Shown one piece after another: positions 26,101 to 36,702 of a DNA stretch of 64,000 bases; within the stretch, counting starts at the first letter, position 1; each line of letters starts with the position of its first letter. The stretch spans positions 2,269,761-2,333,760 of the forward strand of contig CAXIPT010000003.1 of the NCBI GenBank assembly GCA_964030475.1, read 5' to 3'. The stretch comes from Tethya wilhelma. Its lineage: Eukaryota > Porifera > Demospongiae > Tethyida > Tethyidae. The notes below the pieces were generated by a model. That model made no database searches. It was not told the DNA's origin and saw nothing but the letters and a program-made list of their open reading frames with translations. The translations under genes were made by a program, and so were the position numbers.

Positions 26101-26603
26101 TCTACTGGTTTGGAGTACTGTTGTTAGTTCGAGTGGCACTTTATCTTGTGTTCTCTTTAAATATATCTGGAGACATGTCTCTGAACCTAATGGCTATTGG
26201 TACAACAACTGCGGGTATCTTTTCTTATCTTGTACTAGTAGGAGGAGTTTATGAGTCAACATTGGCAAATGTAGCTGATGTATTATTTTTGCTAAACTTA
26301 AACATTTTTACAATGGGAGCATACTTTTACAAAAATCTTCAAGTGATAAGCACTCTATCAATTAGTATAACCTTCTGTCAGTTTTTGTTCATAGTTTTGT
26401 ACCATCTCTACTTGAGGATCATAGAAACAAGAAAAGGAAGACATCTGATTGAAATCCTAGAGACTAAACTCAAACAAAAACTTATCTCCCAAAGAATGCA
26501 GTCAATGAAAGAATATTTTACTCCAGTAGTTCAACAACAACAAGAAGCTACACATTTATCCATCGAATTACAAGAACCATTATTGGCTGAGATCAGCAAA
26601 TGA
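22631..26603 (+). pseudogene. Receptor-like family copy C: near-complete, one frameshift and two TGA stops
   Basis: The layout matches the intact gene at 31448: signal peptide MKSVLLFIILFHSYFTLIFV, N-terminal CPTNTCHSFQELGEGY block, beta-helix-like ectodomain, CGGC neck and multi-TM domain ending SIELQEPLLAEISK. The reading frame shifts once near 23405-23425. After that a single frame runs to 26603, interrupted by TGA at about 24147 (the intact paralog has GGA, glycine) and TGA at about 25818 (the intact paralog has CGA, arginine, a CpG transition). The first membrane segment is also about 13 residues shorter than in the intact gene. With only three lesions over 1.3 kb codons it is a young pseudogene, or a polymorphic allele that is intact in other individuals. 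Confidence 0.85.
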
Positions 26604-27894
26604 AACACATTATTAACAGTCCCTTTCATCATGCTTGTTTAGTCACTTTCATAGCATTGGCTAAGTCCAATGTTGTCATTAAAGATTAATTTTAATTGCT
26701 ATTTTTGTTGACAAAATTCCATTTTTGTTTACTAACTTTTGCTTCTTCTTAACTGATATGTTCTTCTTTCAATCGTCCCAAAAATTATGTTCTCAAAAAC
26801 AGCAGCTATATGCTCACAGCTATAAATAAAATTACGACATCATACTTTGTAGATTTTGTTACAATTTGCTCTATTGACCATTATAATCACTATGACTGTG
26901 GTATAGCTTGTGATTGTTTGATCACTGTCATTGTTTCATGGAGTATAGAGTAAGTAATCTATTGTCAGACACAACCTATTATTCTGACACCATTTTTAGC
27001 CTATACAGTAAACATGACAATTTGTATTCCAATAATACCACTCTTCCTAAACAACATACCTGGAATTGAATCAGTGACAACAATGTCCTTTGTAGCTATG
27101 GCTCAAAATGCAGAGGTGTCCAAAACCTCTCTATTTGGACATTTACCTCCACTTTCGGACAGTGGCGTTTATTTTCCCTATATAGAAAAGGCTTGTGAGT
27201 GAATTATCACATAGTAATACTATTCTACTTTTTACAAAGTAAAACCTAACTTTTGCAACTGATTTATCATAAAGTAAGCATCGTTTTCATCACCATAGGT
27301 ATAATGACCTCCATTATCTGACACAATAATAGTACATTAATTTTGAAATGAATAAATGCTCAGTTAAATAGAGTTTAAACCTGAACAATAGAACTGAAGA
27401 GTATTTTTGCTGAGGACTCTTTTAAACATAGCACATTCATACAGCTCAGTAAGGTCAATCAATATACTTAGGATGGTGTTTCATTAATACTGAAGTGCTA
27501 GAACACAGATTGGAAGTTTGGATGCATATAGTTAACATAGCTTAATTGCAAGAGATTAAGGCTAAACGCACTATAGACTCTAACCCATATAAATTCGTGT
27601 ACTAAGATCTAGGCAGGCATGCTCTCTTAGATGATGATCTTACATTTTAATTATTAATTGGAAATGGCAATTAGATAAGAATGTACTTACTATAGTTGCT
27701 TCTCAATCATCTACATAGGCTATAATATTATAGCTAATCAGGCACAGGCATCATATGACAACAACAACATATTTTATAAGTTTAGCAAAAGACTATTTTT
27801 TATGATAGCTCAGTGATCAACTGTAATCATTTTGTTCTAACAAATGAAAAACAACGGAAGCTCGCAAACTTTTACAATGATATCTAAAACTTAA
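26604..27894. other. Spacer with no supported gene
   Basis: AT-rich. Near 27110-27175 there is a short GTGTCCAAAACC...TTTCGGACAG stretch resembling the GTCCG motifs around the transposase at 20 kb, possibly another element end. Nothing else is recognisable. Confidence 0.4.
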
Positions 27895-28120
27895 AAGTAC
27901 TCTCTTGATCAGTTAGCATAGCTCAGTCCTTTTGTCTAAATTGTCTTGCTTTGACATTCATTAACACAAAAGAGAAGGAAGACATTTTATGAACTATTTA
28001 TAAGACTTAATATACACAAAAGATTACTTTCAAAAGGTACTGAGGCAATATTTTGCTTCACCAGTTCAAACATTCATCAAGATTTCACATTCACATTCCT
28101 CAAAGAACCACTTCTGGTTT
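27895..28120 (+). pseudogene. Receptor-like family relic: last about 70 codons
   Basis: The bases follow the end of the intact gene: a degraded SIAFCQFV block near 27910, the GRHF block near 27980, a TTACTTTCAAAAGGTACTGAGG block, CACCAGTTCAAACA, and finally CAAAGAACCACTTCTGGTT matching KEPLLV. Many indels. The rest of this copy is gone, so the cluster once held yet another member between copy C and the 30-35 kb copies. Confidence 0.75.
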
Positions 28121-28295
28121 ACAATTATACATTATGCTCACACGCATCATGGAATGTCCTAATTAATAAATAACTGTGACATTTTTACAGCCATGAAAAG
28201 TATATAATTATATATTAACACCTTTGTACTGTTTTGTTTAAGATCTATAATTATTATTATAATAATCGTGCCGTTTAACAGTTTGATATTCTAAA

Positions 28296-28490
28296 CAGGA
28301 TCCAGATAAGATCTGGAATTTTTTCTGGATTCTGAAATTTCGCTGAGTTCTAAAAGCTTAGATTTAAGCTTCAATCATTAGGTCTAAGCTTAAACCTAGC
28401 ATAGGAATAAGCTTGAGTGATTAGGCCCAATCAAACAGGCTTAGTTCAAAAATTCAGAATCTAGAAAAAAATTTCTGAATTTATTTGCAT
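28296..28490. mobile_element. Foldback element of about 195 bp
   Basis: The left half (GGATCCAGATAAGATCTGG...) is mirrored by the right half (...TTCTGAATTTATTTGCATCC) as an imperfect inverted repeat with TAAGCTT-rich centre. It abuts hairpin element copy 3. Confidence 0.6.
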
Positions 28491-28506
28491 CCGGTTTATA
28501 TATATA

Positions 28507-29491
28507 CAAGTAGTAAAAATTTCAAAAAAATAAGTAGTGTAGGAATGGGCAGTGCGTTAAAAAGCATTGGAACAAGGCATGTCTTAATTTCGGCACATGA
28601 CTACTTCATTTTTTATTTATTCTTGATCCCTATATGGATCCTCTGTGTCATAAATGCAATGATCTGTACTACTATCTACCATAGCTTATTGTTGCATTGG
28701 TTTAATCTAATCAGTTGGCTAAGCAGTGGAGTAAACTATAACAAGATAGGAAACTTAAACTGGACTGCTGGCCAAGAGTTGGACATAAAAAATGAAGTAG
28801 TCATGTGCCAAAATTGAGACATGCCTTGTTCCAATGCTTTTTAACGCACTGCCCATTCCTACACTACTTATTTTTTTGAAATTTTTACTACTTGTTCATT
28901 CACTTTTTTCAACACTACGGTGTGGAGACTATTAGAGACTGGTTAGTCCCTACAAAAAGCTTGAGTTGCAGCTACAATGTATTTCATTATGCTGGAGGAA
29001 GCTAATGCGCATGCGCGTAATAATGCCACGTGGATAATGACCTTTGAACTCTACATACAAAGATGGCTGCATTGTAGTACATGAATTTATACACTAAGTT
29101 TCAAAGCTTTCTAGTTTTTGTTTAGGCCTGTTTGAGATTAAAACGAGTATAAAGGAATGTACTACCCATGAAAAGAACTTACTTTGTGCTGTCAAAGTTG
29201 GCTCAACACATTCTGGTTCTCTGGAAATCCTTTTCAAGTAAGTCAGTTAGGAAGTACGTTAGAGAACAAAAATGGCACTATGGTGGCTTCCCAATAGCAC
29301 TCACTACGAGTGCTGAGGAAAGTTTTTGTGAGCTTTAGGCCTTGCATGCTGTTGGTAATCTGTCATTGAGAGCCTCTGAGCAACTTTGAAGGTTTAATTT
29401 TGTTTGACTAGATTTTTATAGTGGCCAACATTTTGTATGGTGTCTATGGGACAGTCGGCCCATTCCTACTATACGTACTACCGTACGTATG
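28507..29491 (+). mobile_element. Hairpin repeat element, copy 3 (most complete)
   Basis: Arms are at 28507-28615 and 28786-28894, and the tail runs to GTCTATGGGACAGTCGG and the ATACGTAC palindrome at 29491. Both arms carry the copy-specific AAAAAGCATTGGAACAAGG. It has the same layout as 3292-4285 along its full length and defines the element as about 985 bp. Confidence 0.75.
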
Positions 29492-29758
29492 ATTTTAACA
29501 AGAATAATCCAACTCAAACTATAGTTTGTCCTGCAGTTAATATACAAGGTACCTCTATATAGCTAAAATATCAAACACCTGTATGCTATCTTTTTGTTCC
29601 ACCTGATTAAACACACACTCAGCATTAATTAATTAATTCTTTTGTTTAAGCATACAAAATAGAGTAATGTCCAGATCATGAATGTTCTAATTCATGCCTG
29701 CATGGAGTAGCTATGAATATCCCAATTTGAACACTACTTTAGGACTAGTGAGGGCATT

Positions 29759-30487
29759 TCTGGACATGAGTGACAAATACAATGCATTGACTTTATCTTG
29801 GTCAAAGTAAAGCTTACAAGTACAGACTGTTATGATATAGCGTAGAATGTTTAACGAAGATCACAAAAGATGTTATCAAAAGTGTTGCAACTGTTAATAT
29901 ATAGTTTGCACCATGACAAATTGATGTGATTGAAAACAAATTAATTTCCCAAGAATCATTTTAATCCCAAAGCCTATATTCCCAAAGAAGTAATAATTCT
30001 ATAAAACTCTCATCTTATGGCAATAATTTAGCTAGCCAATTAAGTTGTACAACAAATCTACAGTGATTTTTTATACCACTTCAAATAAATTAAAGAAAAA
30101 TTATTGCCTTAGAACGGCTTTATAATAATGGTCTGTTCCAACATGGTGGACAAGAGATGCAATACATTATCCATCATATTTTTGCTCTGCATTTTATTGA
30201 TGTCATGTGGAGCAAATGAAAACATCTATATTCTTCCTACAACTCCATTTGAAGGAGATGATTCAACCTCAGTACCTTGCCCCACAAGTGAGTGCTTTAC
30301 CTTACAAGAGCTGAGTGAAGGTTACAAGTTTACATCCAACACAACACTTGTACTGTTGCCTGGAGTTCACAATATTACAAGGAGTACTTCACTTGACGTT
30401 AAAAACTTGAAAAACTTCGGAATTGTTGGGTATACAGATCAATCTGTGGAAAAACCAATTATCGCATGCACAAGTTCACTATCATTT
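29759..30487 (+). repeat. Direct duplication, first copy (partner about 31080-31807)
   Basis: About 370 bp of upstream DNA plus the first 120 codons are nearly identical to the segment before and inside the intact gene. Identity ends at CTATCATTT (30487). Confidence 0.85.
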
Positions 30488-30949
30488 ACACACATTGCAC
30501 CTCAGCTATATATACCTGCATGGGTCTCTCTCTGTACAACTCGGTACACACTCTCAGTTTGGCCTTGGCACATTTGGAATCAAGAATAATATGCATGCAT
30601 GTATTATTGTTCAGCTATTAATTTTGTAGATCATACAGGTTGTCTTTAGTATGATTCATATGCATGTGTTTAATTGTTGTCATAATCATTTTTTTATTAT
30701 TTTAATAGCCCCTTATATTGGATAATTTGGTCAGTATTCCTAATTGGCATATCCAGTAGAAGTTTGAAGTAGTGTAATAGCCTATAATAATTTATAATAT
30801 TCTTCCAACAACTAAATTCGAGTGGCACTTATCATGTACTGCATATCTCCATGGTGACATATCTCTGATCTAAATGGCTATTGGTAAAACAACTGCTGGT
30901 ATGTTTTCCTACCTTGTATTAGTAGGAGGAGTTCAACGTTGGCAGTATA
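30128..30949 (+). pseudogene. Receptor-like family copy D0: 5' end with large internal deletion
   Basis: The first about 120 residues (MVCSNMVDKRCNTLSIIFLL..., CPTSECFTLQELSEGY, LLPGVHNITRSTSL) differ from the intact gene by only two residues. After 30487 the sequence is unrelated and a stop comes at 30589 (153 codons). At 30819-30949 a short piece of the C-terminal membrane domain reappears (DNA matching RVALYLV, then NLMAIGTTTAG and LVLVGGV). So this is a full copy that lost most of its interior rather than a simple 5' duplicate. The promoter region is kept and the short secreted frame is open. Confidence 0.8.
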
Positions 30950-31079
30950 TACAAATACAAATGCATTGACTTTATTTGACCCGGTAAAAGTAATTTAACC
31001 ACAAAAATTAATTACTTTTTCAACGGTTCTACCTGTTATACTCACATAACACTCAGCATTAATAAAGCATTTAATTGTT

Positions 31080-31807
31080 AATACATACAAATACTAGTAC
31101 ATTGACTTTATTTGACCCGGTAAAAGTAATTAATGCTTACAAGTACAGACTAATATGCTTTATTGTAGAATGTTTAACTATCACAAAAGATGTTATCAAA
31201 AGTGCTGCAACTGTTAATACATAGTTTACACCATGACAAATTGATGTGATTGAAAACAAATTAATTTCCCAAGAGTCATTTTAATCCCAAAGCCTACATT
31301 CCCAAAGAAATAATAATTCTATAAAACTCTCATCTTATGGCAATAATCTAGCTAGCGAATTAAGTTGTACAACAAATCTACTGTGATTTTTTATACCACT
31401 TCAAAGAAATTAAAGAAAAATTATTGCCTTAGAACAGCTTTATAATAATGGTCTGTTCCAACATGGTGGACAAGAGATGCAATACATTATCCATCATATT
31501 TTTGCTCTGCATTTTATTGATGTCATGTGGAGCAAATGAAAACATCTATATTCTTCCTACAACTCCATTTGAAGGAGATGATCCAACTTCAGTACCTTGC
31601 CCCACAAGTGAGTGCTTTACCTTACAAGAGCTGAGTGAAGGTTACAAGTTTACATCCAACACAACACTTGTACTGTTGCCTGGAGTTCACAATATTACAA
31701 GGAGCACTTCACTTGACCTTAAAAACTTGAAAAACTTCGGAATTGTTGGGTATACAGATCAATCTGTGGAAAAACCAATTATCGCATGCACAAGTTCACT
31801 ATCATTT
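31080..31807 (+). repeat. Direct duplication, second copy (partner 29759-30487)
   Basis: Upstream region and 5' coding part of the intact receptor-like gene, duplicated 1.32 kb upstream. Differences are few, mainly in the first hundred bases. Confidence 0.85.
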
Positions 31808-34800
31808 GTCATAAATCTACAAAATATTACAGGTCTATTGCTGAGTGAATTTCTACTGTGGAATTGTAGTGGAGATACACATGTTAGTGGTGATTATACT
31901 TGTACCTTAGATAACTACATTACAGCAGCCATTAAAATATCTGAATCAGCCAATATTATACTAAATAAAGTGGATGTATACCACAGCTACGGAATTGGCC
32001 TTTTGCTATTTCAAGTGGACATCAAAGTGGAAATTATGAGTTGCAATCTTTTGTACAATGGAAGACATTGCGTACTATGCAGTAAACAAAAATATATTCT
32101 TGCAGTGATTACAAATTCCATTTTTAGTTTTGCCTTGGGCGTTACAATTAAATACCCAGAAAATAATACTAGATATGAATGGAATCCTATAACTGGAATT
32201 GAATTTCAAATCAGCTACAGTTGGAAATTTGAATTACATGTTATAAACACAACATTTCAAAATTATGGGGAAAACTTTCATTTGTTTGCATTTGCTACAA
32301 TGGTTCAAGAGCATTACAGTATAGTAAATATATCACAAGTTAAAAGTTCAACACCAACTAAAACAAACCGCATTAAACAGAAAATTGGCAGAGATGGACT
32401 AGCATTATCAATCTATGGAAAAGTGCATATATATGTATCAGACAGCACTTTTACAGGGCCTGATGAATGTTTCACGTTAATGGGTAAAGTTGCCCCATAC
32501 TATTTTATTCGCACGAATATTAGTAACACTACATTTTTTAGCTGTGGAGGTGCATTAGATTTTGCTCTAAGTATTGTAAATGTATCTGACTTCGGACTGC
32601 AAAATATTTCAATCATAAATTCTTCAAAGGTATTACTATCACAGACCAACATCTCAATATATGGTGTACTCCTCATACAAAATAGCTACAATGGCATTAA
32701 ACTGCACGAAGAAAGCACTTTAATAATTGCTCCAGATAGTATAATTAGAGTTGAGAACAACACATGTACTAAAAACAAGATATATTATTGTGTTACATTT
32801 GAAGTTAAAAGTTCAGACATTGTGATTTTAAACAACACAGAAATACTCTTCAGAAACAACAGCGGAACCTCTATTCTTACCCTCCACAAATCAAATCTTC
32901 ATATTTTAGGACATACAAACATGATTTTTACTGAAAATTCCGGAAGAAATGGTGGAGCACTCTCTTTTTATGTGGGATCAAAACTACATGTCTGTAATCT
33001 AAAGTATTTGGATAAATTTTCATCAATATTACGTAATACATGCCCTAACAAAAGAATAAGATTATTATTTCTTAACAACCACGTATCAGGAAAGGGTGGT
33101 GCTATATTTATTGATGATTCTTCCTATTCCAGTCCATTTATGAATCAAATAAATGCATTTGAATTACCCCCTAACCAAAAAGTTGAGATGAATCTTATTT
33201 TTATTAACAACACAGCTATTGTTGCTGGCAATGCAATTTATGGAGGCTGGATTTTATACCAAGGTTACAATCATTACCCATTTTATTTCAACTTTTCTGG
33301 TCAACAAAATGATCTTTCCATAATTACCTCAAATCCAATACGTGTGTGCATGTGTGTATCATCAGTGCCTGACTGCAATATAACAGAGTATCATATTGAC
33401 ACATATCCAGGAAGAATGGTAGAGATAAGTGCTGTTGCTGTAGGACAGCAGTTTGGAACAGTGCCTTCCATAGTACAGGCAGAATTTTACAGCTACAAAT
33501 CTAAGACTACTGTAAACAAAGGGCAGTACGTTCAACAAGTAAACAGACACTGTACACCATTGCAGTTCACTTTGAATACATTAACTCCAAAATCTGATGA
33601 CACTTTCACATTGCTAGTAGAAAAAGTGAACATACCTAATTTAAATTCCTTGAAAACAGCAGCAGATTCATATCTTCCACCTGAAAACTCTACATCTAGT
33701 CTAACAATTAGATTTGTACATCAGAAACTACCTAAATTTATACACCAACTGCCAATTCTTGAGCAGAAATTGTCTATAACAGTATCCTTTGCACCTTGTC
33801 CACTTGGATATGCTTTAAATCAGACATTAAAGAGTTGCTCTTGCCACCCAATACTTCTTCGACACCGCATATACGATTGCAATATCGAAACCTTGAGAAC
33901 TAACAAACCAAAACAAAAATGGGTCAACGCTACTTTCATCCACAACTTAGAAAATGACACTGGAGTTATTGTGAATGACCACTGCCCATTTGATTACTGC
34001 AAGCAAAGTTCATCCTACATATCTCTTGACTTTGAACATCCAGACGACCAGTGTAATTTCAACCGTAGTGGAATACTCTGTGGAGGCTGTATGGAAAATT
34101 TTAGCCATGTTCTTGGAACGTCAAAATGTAAGAAATGTCACAGACTCTGGACAATACTACTAGTTCCAATTACAGCAATTGTAGGTGTTGTACTGATTGT
34201 AATGATGCTTCTAATTGGCCTGACTGTCTCAACAGGAATGCTGAATGGTTTGATATTGTATGCTAATATCATCAGAGTTAATCACAGCATATTTTTCCAA
34301 TCAAATTCATTTCCAAAGTATTTCATTGCCTGGCTAAATTTGGATCTAGGATTTGAAATTTGTTTCTACAATGGACTCGATGCATATGTTAAAACTTGGC
34401 TTCAGTTCATTTTTCCTCTCTACATCTGGACCATTATGATCATCCTCATTGCTCTGAGCCGTCGCTATGTCTTTGTTGTAAGACTATGTGGATCCAATGT
34501 TGTACAAGTGTTAGCAACACTCTTTCTGCTCTCGTACGCAAAACTCATTCGAACCATAATCACAATATTTCAACCAACAATTCTTGTTTATCCTGATGGC
34601 TACAAGAGAAGGGTGTGGCTTTATGATGGAAATGTGGACTACCTCAAAGGAAAGCACATCCCTCTTTTCATTGCTGGCCTCATAGTACTTGTCTGTCTAT
34701 CAATACCTTACAATGCTAGTCTACTCTTTATCCAGTGGCTAAGAAAATACAACCATCACAGACCACTACGTTGGGTTGGTAAACTGAAGCCTCTCTTTGA

Positions 34801-35341
34801 TGCCTACACAGGTCCATTCAAAGAGAATCATGTCTACTGGTTTGGAATATTACTATTAGTTCGAGTGGCACTTTATCTTGTGTTCTCATTAAATGTATCT
34901 GGAGACACTTCACTTAACCTTATGGCGATTGGTACAACAACTGCTGGTATCTTTTCTTATCTTGTACTAGTAGGAGGAGTGTATGAGTCAACATTGGCTA
35001 ATGTAGCAGATGTATCATTCATGCTAAATCTAATCATTTTGACAATGGGAGCACACTTTTACAATGATCCAAATCTCATAAGCACCGTCTCAGTAAGCAT
35101 AGCCTTCTGTCAGTTTGTCCTAATTGTTTTGTACCATCTCTACTTGAGAATCACAGAAACAAGGAAAGGAAGACATTTTAGTGAATTACTTAAGACTAAA
35201 TTTAAACAAAAGATTATTTCTCAAAAAGTATTGAGGGAATATTTTGCTCCACCAGTTCAAACATGCACCAATATTTCACACACTTCTATTGAATTGAAAG
35301 AACCACTTCTGGTTGACAATATACCTAATAATCAAAAGTAG
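31448..35341 (+). CDS. Intact receptor-like gene: beta-helix-like ectodomain, Cys-rich neck, multi-TM domain (1297 aa)
   Basis: A single open frame of 1297 codons. Residues 1-29 form a signal peptide (TLSIIFLLCILLMSCGA). The N-terminal block at about 45-95 (CPTSECFTLQELSEGYKF, LLPGVHNITRS, FGIVGY) is shared by all copies. To about residue 780 the ectodomain has repeated strand-like units and GGA motifs (GRNGGALSF near 498, GKGGAIFIDDSS near 550) plus many N-x-S/T sites, the look of a right-handed beta-helix such as the polymorphic-membrane-protein repeats. A Cys-rich neck covers about 783-895 (CPLGYALN, CSCHP, CPFDYCK, CGGCMENFSHVLGTSKCKKC). The C-terminal 400 residues hold about eight hydrophobic segments and conserved loops (WLNLDLGFEICFYNGLDAY, VWLYDGNVDYLKGKH, YWFGILLLVRVALYLVF). 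The tail ends SIELKEPLLVDN. I know related sequences only as uncharacterised invertebrate proteins; a surface receptor or channel-like role is inference. Confidence 0.85.
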   Translation: MVCSNMVDKRCNTLSIIFLLCILLMSCGANENIYILPTTPFEGDDPTSVPCPTSECFTLQELSEGYKFTSNTTLVLLPGVHNITRSTSLDLKNLKNFGIVGYTDQSVEKPIIACTSSLSFVINLQNITGLLLSEFLLWNCSGDTHVSGDYTCTLDNYITAAIKISESANIILNKVDVYHSYGIGLLLFQVDIKVEIMSCNLLYNGRHCVLCSKQKYILAVITNSIFSFALGVTIKYPENNTRYEWNPITGIEFQISYSWKFELHVINTTFQNYGENFHLFAFATMVQEHYSIVNISQVKSSTPTKTNRIKQKIGRDGLALSIYGKVHIYVSDSTFTGPDECFTLMGKVAPYYFIRTNISNTTFFSCGGALDFALSIVNVSDFGLQNISIINSSKVLLSQTNISIYGVLLIQNSYNGIKLHEESTLIIAPDSIIRVENNTCTKNKIYYCVTFEVKSSDIVILNNTEILFRNNSGTSILTLHKSNLHILGHTNMIFTENSGRNGGALSFYVGSKLHVCNLKYLDKFSSILRNTCPNKRIRLLFLNNHVSGKGGAIFIDDSSYSSPFMNQINAFELPPNQKVEMNLIFINNTAIVAGNAIYGGWILYQGYNHYPFYFNFSGQQNDLSIITSNPIRVCMCVSSVPDCNITEYHIDTYPGRMVEISAVAVGQQFGTVPSIVQAEFYSYKSKTTVNKGQYVQQVNRHCTPLQFTLNTLTPKSDDTFTLLVEKVNIPNLNSLKTAADSYLPPENSTSSLTIRFVHQKLPKFIHQLPILEQKLSITVSFAPCPLGYALNQTLKSCSCHPILLRHRIYDCNIETLRTNKPKQKWVNATFIHNLENDTGVIVNDHCPFDYCKQSSSYISLDFEHPDDQCNFNRSGILCGGCMENFSHVLGTSKCKKCHRLWTILLVPITAIVGVVLIVMMLLIGLTVSTGMLNGLILYANIIRVNHSIFFQSNSFPKYFIAWLNLDLGFEICFYNGLDAYVKTWLQFIFPLYIWTIMIILIALSRRYVFVVRLCGSNVVQVLATLFLLSYAKLIRTIITIFQPTILVYPDGYKRRVWLYDGNVDYLKGKHIPLFIAGLIVLVCLSIPYNASLLFIQWLRKYNHHRPLRWVGKLKPLFDAYTGPFKENHVYWFGILLLVRVALYLVFSLNVSGDTSLNLMAIGTTTAGIFSYLVLVGGVYESTLANVADVSFMLNLIILTMGAHFYNDPNLISTVSVSIAFCQFVLIVLYHLYLRITETRKGRHFSELLKTKFKQKIISQKVLREYFAPPVQTCTNISHTSIELKEPLLVDNIPNNQK

Positions 35342-35492
35342 TGTGAGTAGCTCTAGCTTCTACAACACAAGTAAACAGCACAAATACCTTAGCTATTTTG
35401 TTAGTGTAATTCATTACAACATATTATTATATTTTTTATTGCTTATAATTTTGCTAAACAGAATGGATAATACGATTATATCAGCTACTAGA

Positions 35493-35588
35493 AGTAGTAA
35501 AAATTTTAAAAATAAGCAGTGTAGGAATGGGCATGCAGTGTCGTAAAAAGTATATTGGAACAAGATATGTCTCAATTTCAAGACATGA
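35493..35588 (+). mobile_element. Hairpin element, single-arm fragment
   Basis: One diverged arm (AGTAGTAAAAATTTTAAAAAT ... GTCTCAATTTC) without the loop, second arm or tail. Confidence 0.55.
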
Positions 35589-36036
35589 AGAAATCATGTA
35601 AAGTTGTTTTTTGTTGGTCTCTCAAATGTCTGCAATGTTTTGTCAGTTTAGTGAACTAATTCAATCATCTAGACACAGCACACAAACACACCCACCATAA
35701 TCTTCTACGATTTCAACTCTCTCTAAGATATGGCATTACCTTCCTAACCTACCCGTGAGGTGCTCTACCTGTGTAACTGTTAATGGCAAAGTATACTCAT
35801 TATTGGAGGAAAAGACAAACAAGACACGAATAGTTACAAGTACCATATTATATGACCTCAATACTGACACTATAATGAATTGGGTCACAAAGGTGACATG
35901 AACATTGAAAGATCATACTCACGGCCTGGCTACAACTTTTGCCAACAATGCCATCTTTATATTGTAGGAGAATATACTGGTTATTGTCATGCTGAAACAG
36001 CTTAAACTGAATTGTTACAACTATAATATTAATTAG
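35589..36036. other. Spacer, possibly with remains of minus-strand exons
   Basis: On the minus strand a short open stretch follows an AG near 35995 (HDNNQYILLQYKDGIVGKSC) and ends at GCC|GTGAGT near 35927. It could be an exon of the broken RhoGAP-like gene further up. Weak evidence only. Confidence 0.25.
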
Positions 36037-36624
36037 TATTGTCTGTCCAGATGTTATTGTCTTTTTTTGTATAATCTTTGCAGCTAGGTTTTCTTTAAAA
36101 AACAATAATACTTTGCAATTTTTTCTCTTACTATGATTAGAAGCTCAAGCATAGACAATTCAAAAATTGACCGCAACACTCATTTAACTGCATACATGAA
36201 GAATGGGAATTTTTTCACAAGAAACTTATTTATATACATTTTTATTTCATATCTAAGAACCATTATATCTGAAATTTTCAACCATAAAGTTGAACATACA
36301 AGTGATGGCCAGTTTTTATATAATATGTAACCCCAAGTTTAAGCACACCTATAACTCCAAGTTTAAGCTATAAACATTAATATCCTAATATAAAAATATA
36401 GGCTATTTTTTTTCTCACAAAACATCTTCAAAGAAAATTTCCCAATCTATGGTATAATCTACACTAACCTGTCTGTGTCTGGAGTGGGTTTGATAATACC
36501 ATGACGATAGTAGTTGATGAGCTTAGGGGGGGGGCTATTACCACTGAGAGGTTGGAGGCAGTCATGAGAGTATGGTCACAACTTCAACAATGTAATGTAA
36601 CAACTTCATGGACACCTAGCACCT

Positions 36625-36626
<2 letters not shown>
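36037..36626. repeat. Direct duplication of about 590 bp, first copy (partner 37374-37957)
   Basis: Both copies start in ATTGTCTGTCCAGATGTTATT and end at the CACCTAGCACCTGAGAG acceptor region next to purine-rich repeats. They differ by scattered substitutions and small indels, including a C9 versus C4 tract. Confidence 0.85.
36469..36622 (-). pseudogene. RhoGAP-like exon relic, copy 1
   Basis: The minus strand has an acceptor CTCTCAG|GTGCTAGG and a donor CAG|GTTAGTG. Between them one frame reads VVTLHC, a TGA, then SCDHTLMTASNLSVVIAP, which resembles the conserved end of RhoGAP domains (...MTxxNLAxVFGP). After it a nine-C run shifts the frame. RhoGAP domains switch off Rho GTPases. Only one exon is readable and it has a stop, so it is a relic. 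The family call rests on about 15 residues. Confidence 0.4.
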
Positions 36627-36700
<74 letters not shown>

Positions 36701-36702
36701 TT
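36627..36702. repeat. (GA)n microsatellite
   Basis: Purine-rich GA repeats with a few GGGA interruptions directly upstream (minus sense) of the RhoGAP-like exon relic, where they act as polypyrimidine tract on the minus strand. Confidence 0.9.

Noticed and set aside
31448..35341. Bacterial (Chlamydia-type) outer membrane protein or contamination
   Set aside because: The beta-helix repeats resemble such proteins, but the C-terminus is multi-helical rather than an autotransporter barrel, and the flanking DNA carries the same repeats as the intron-bearing genes.
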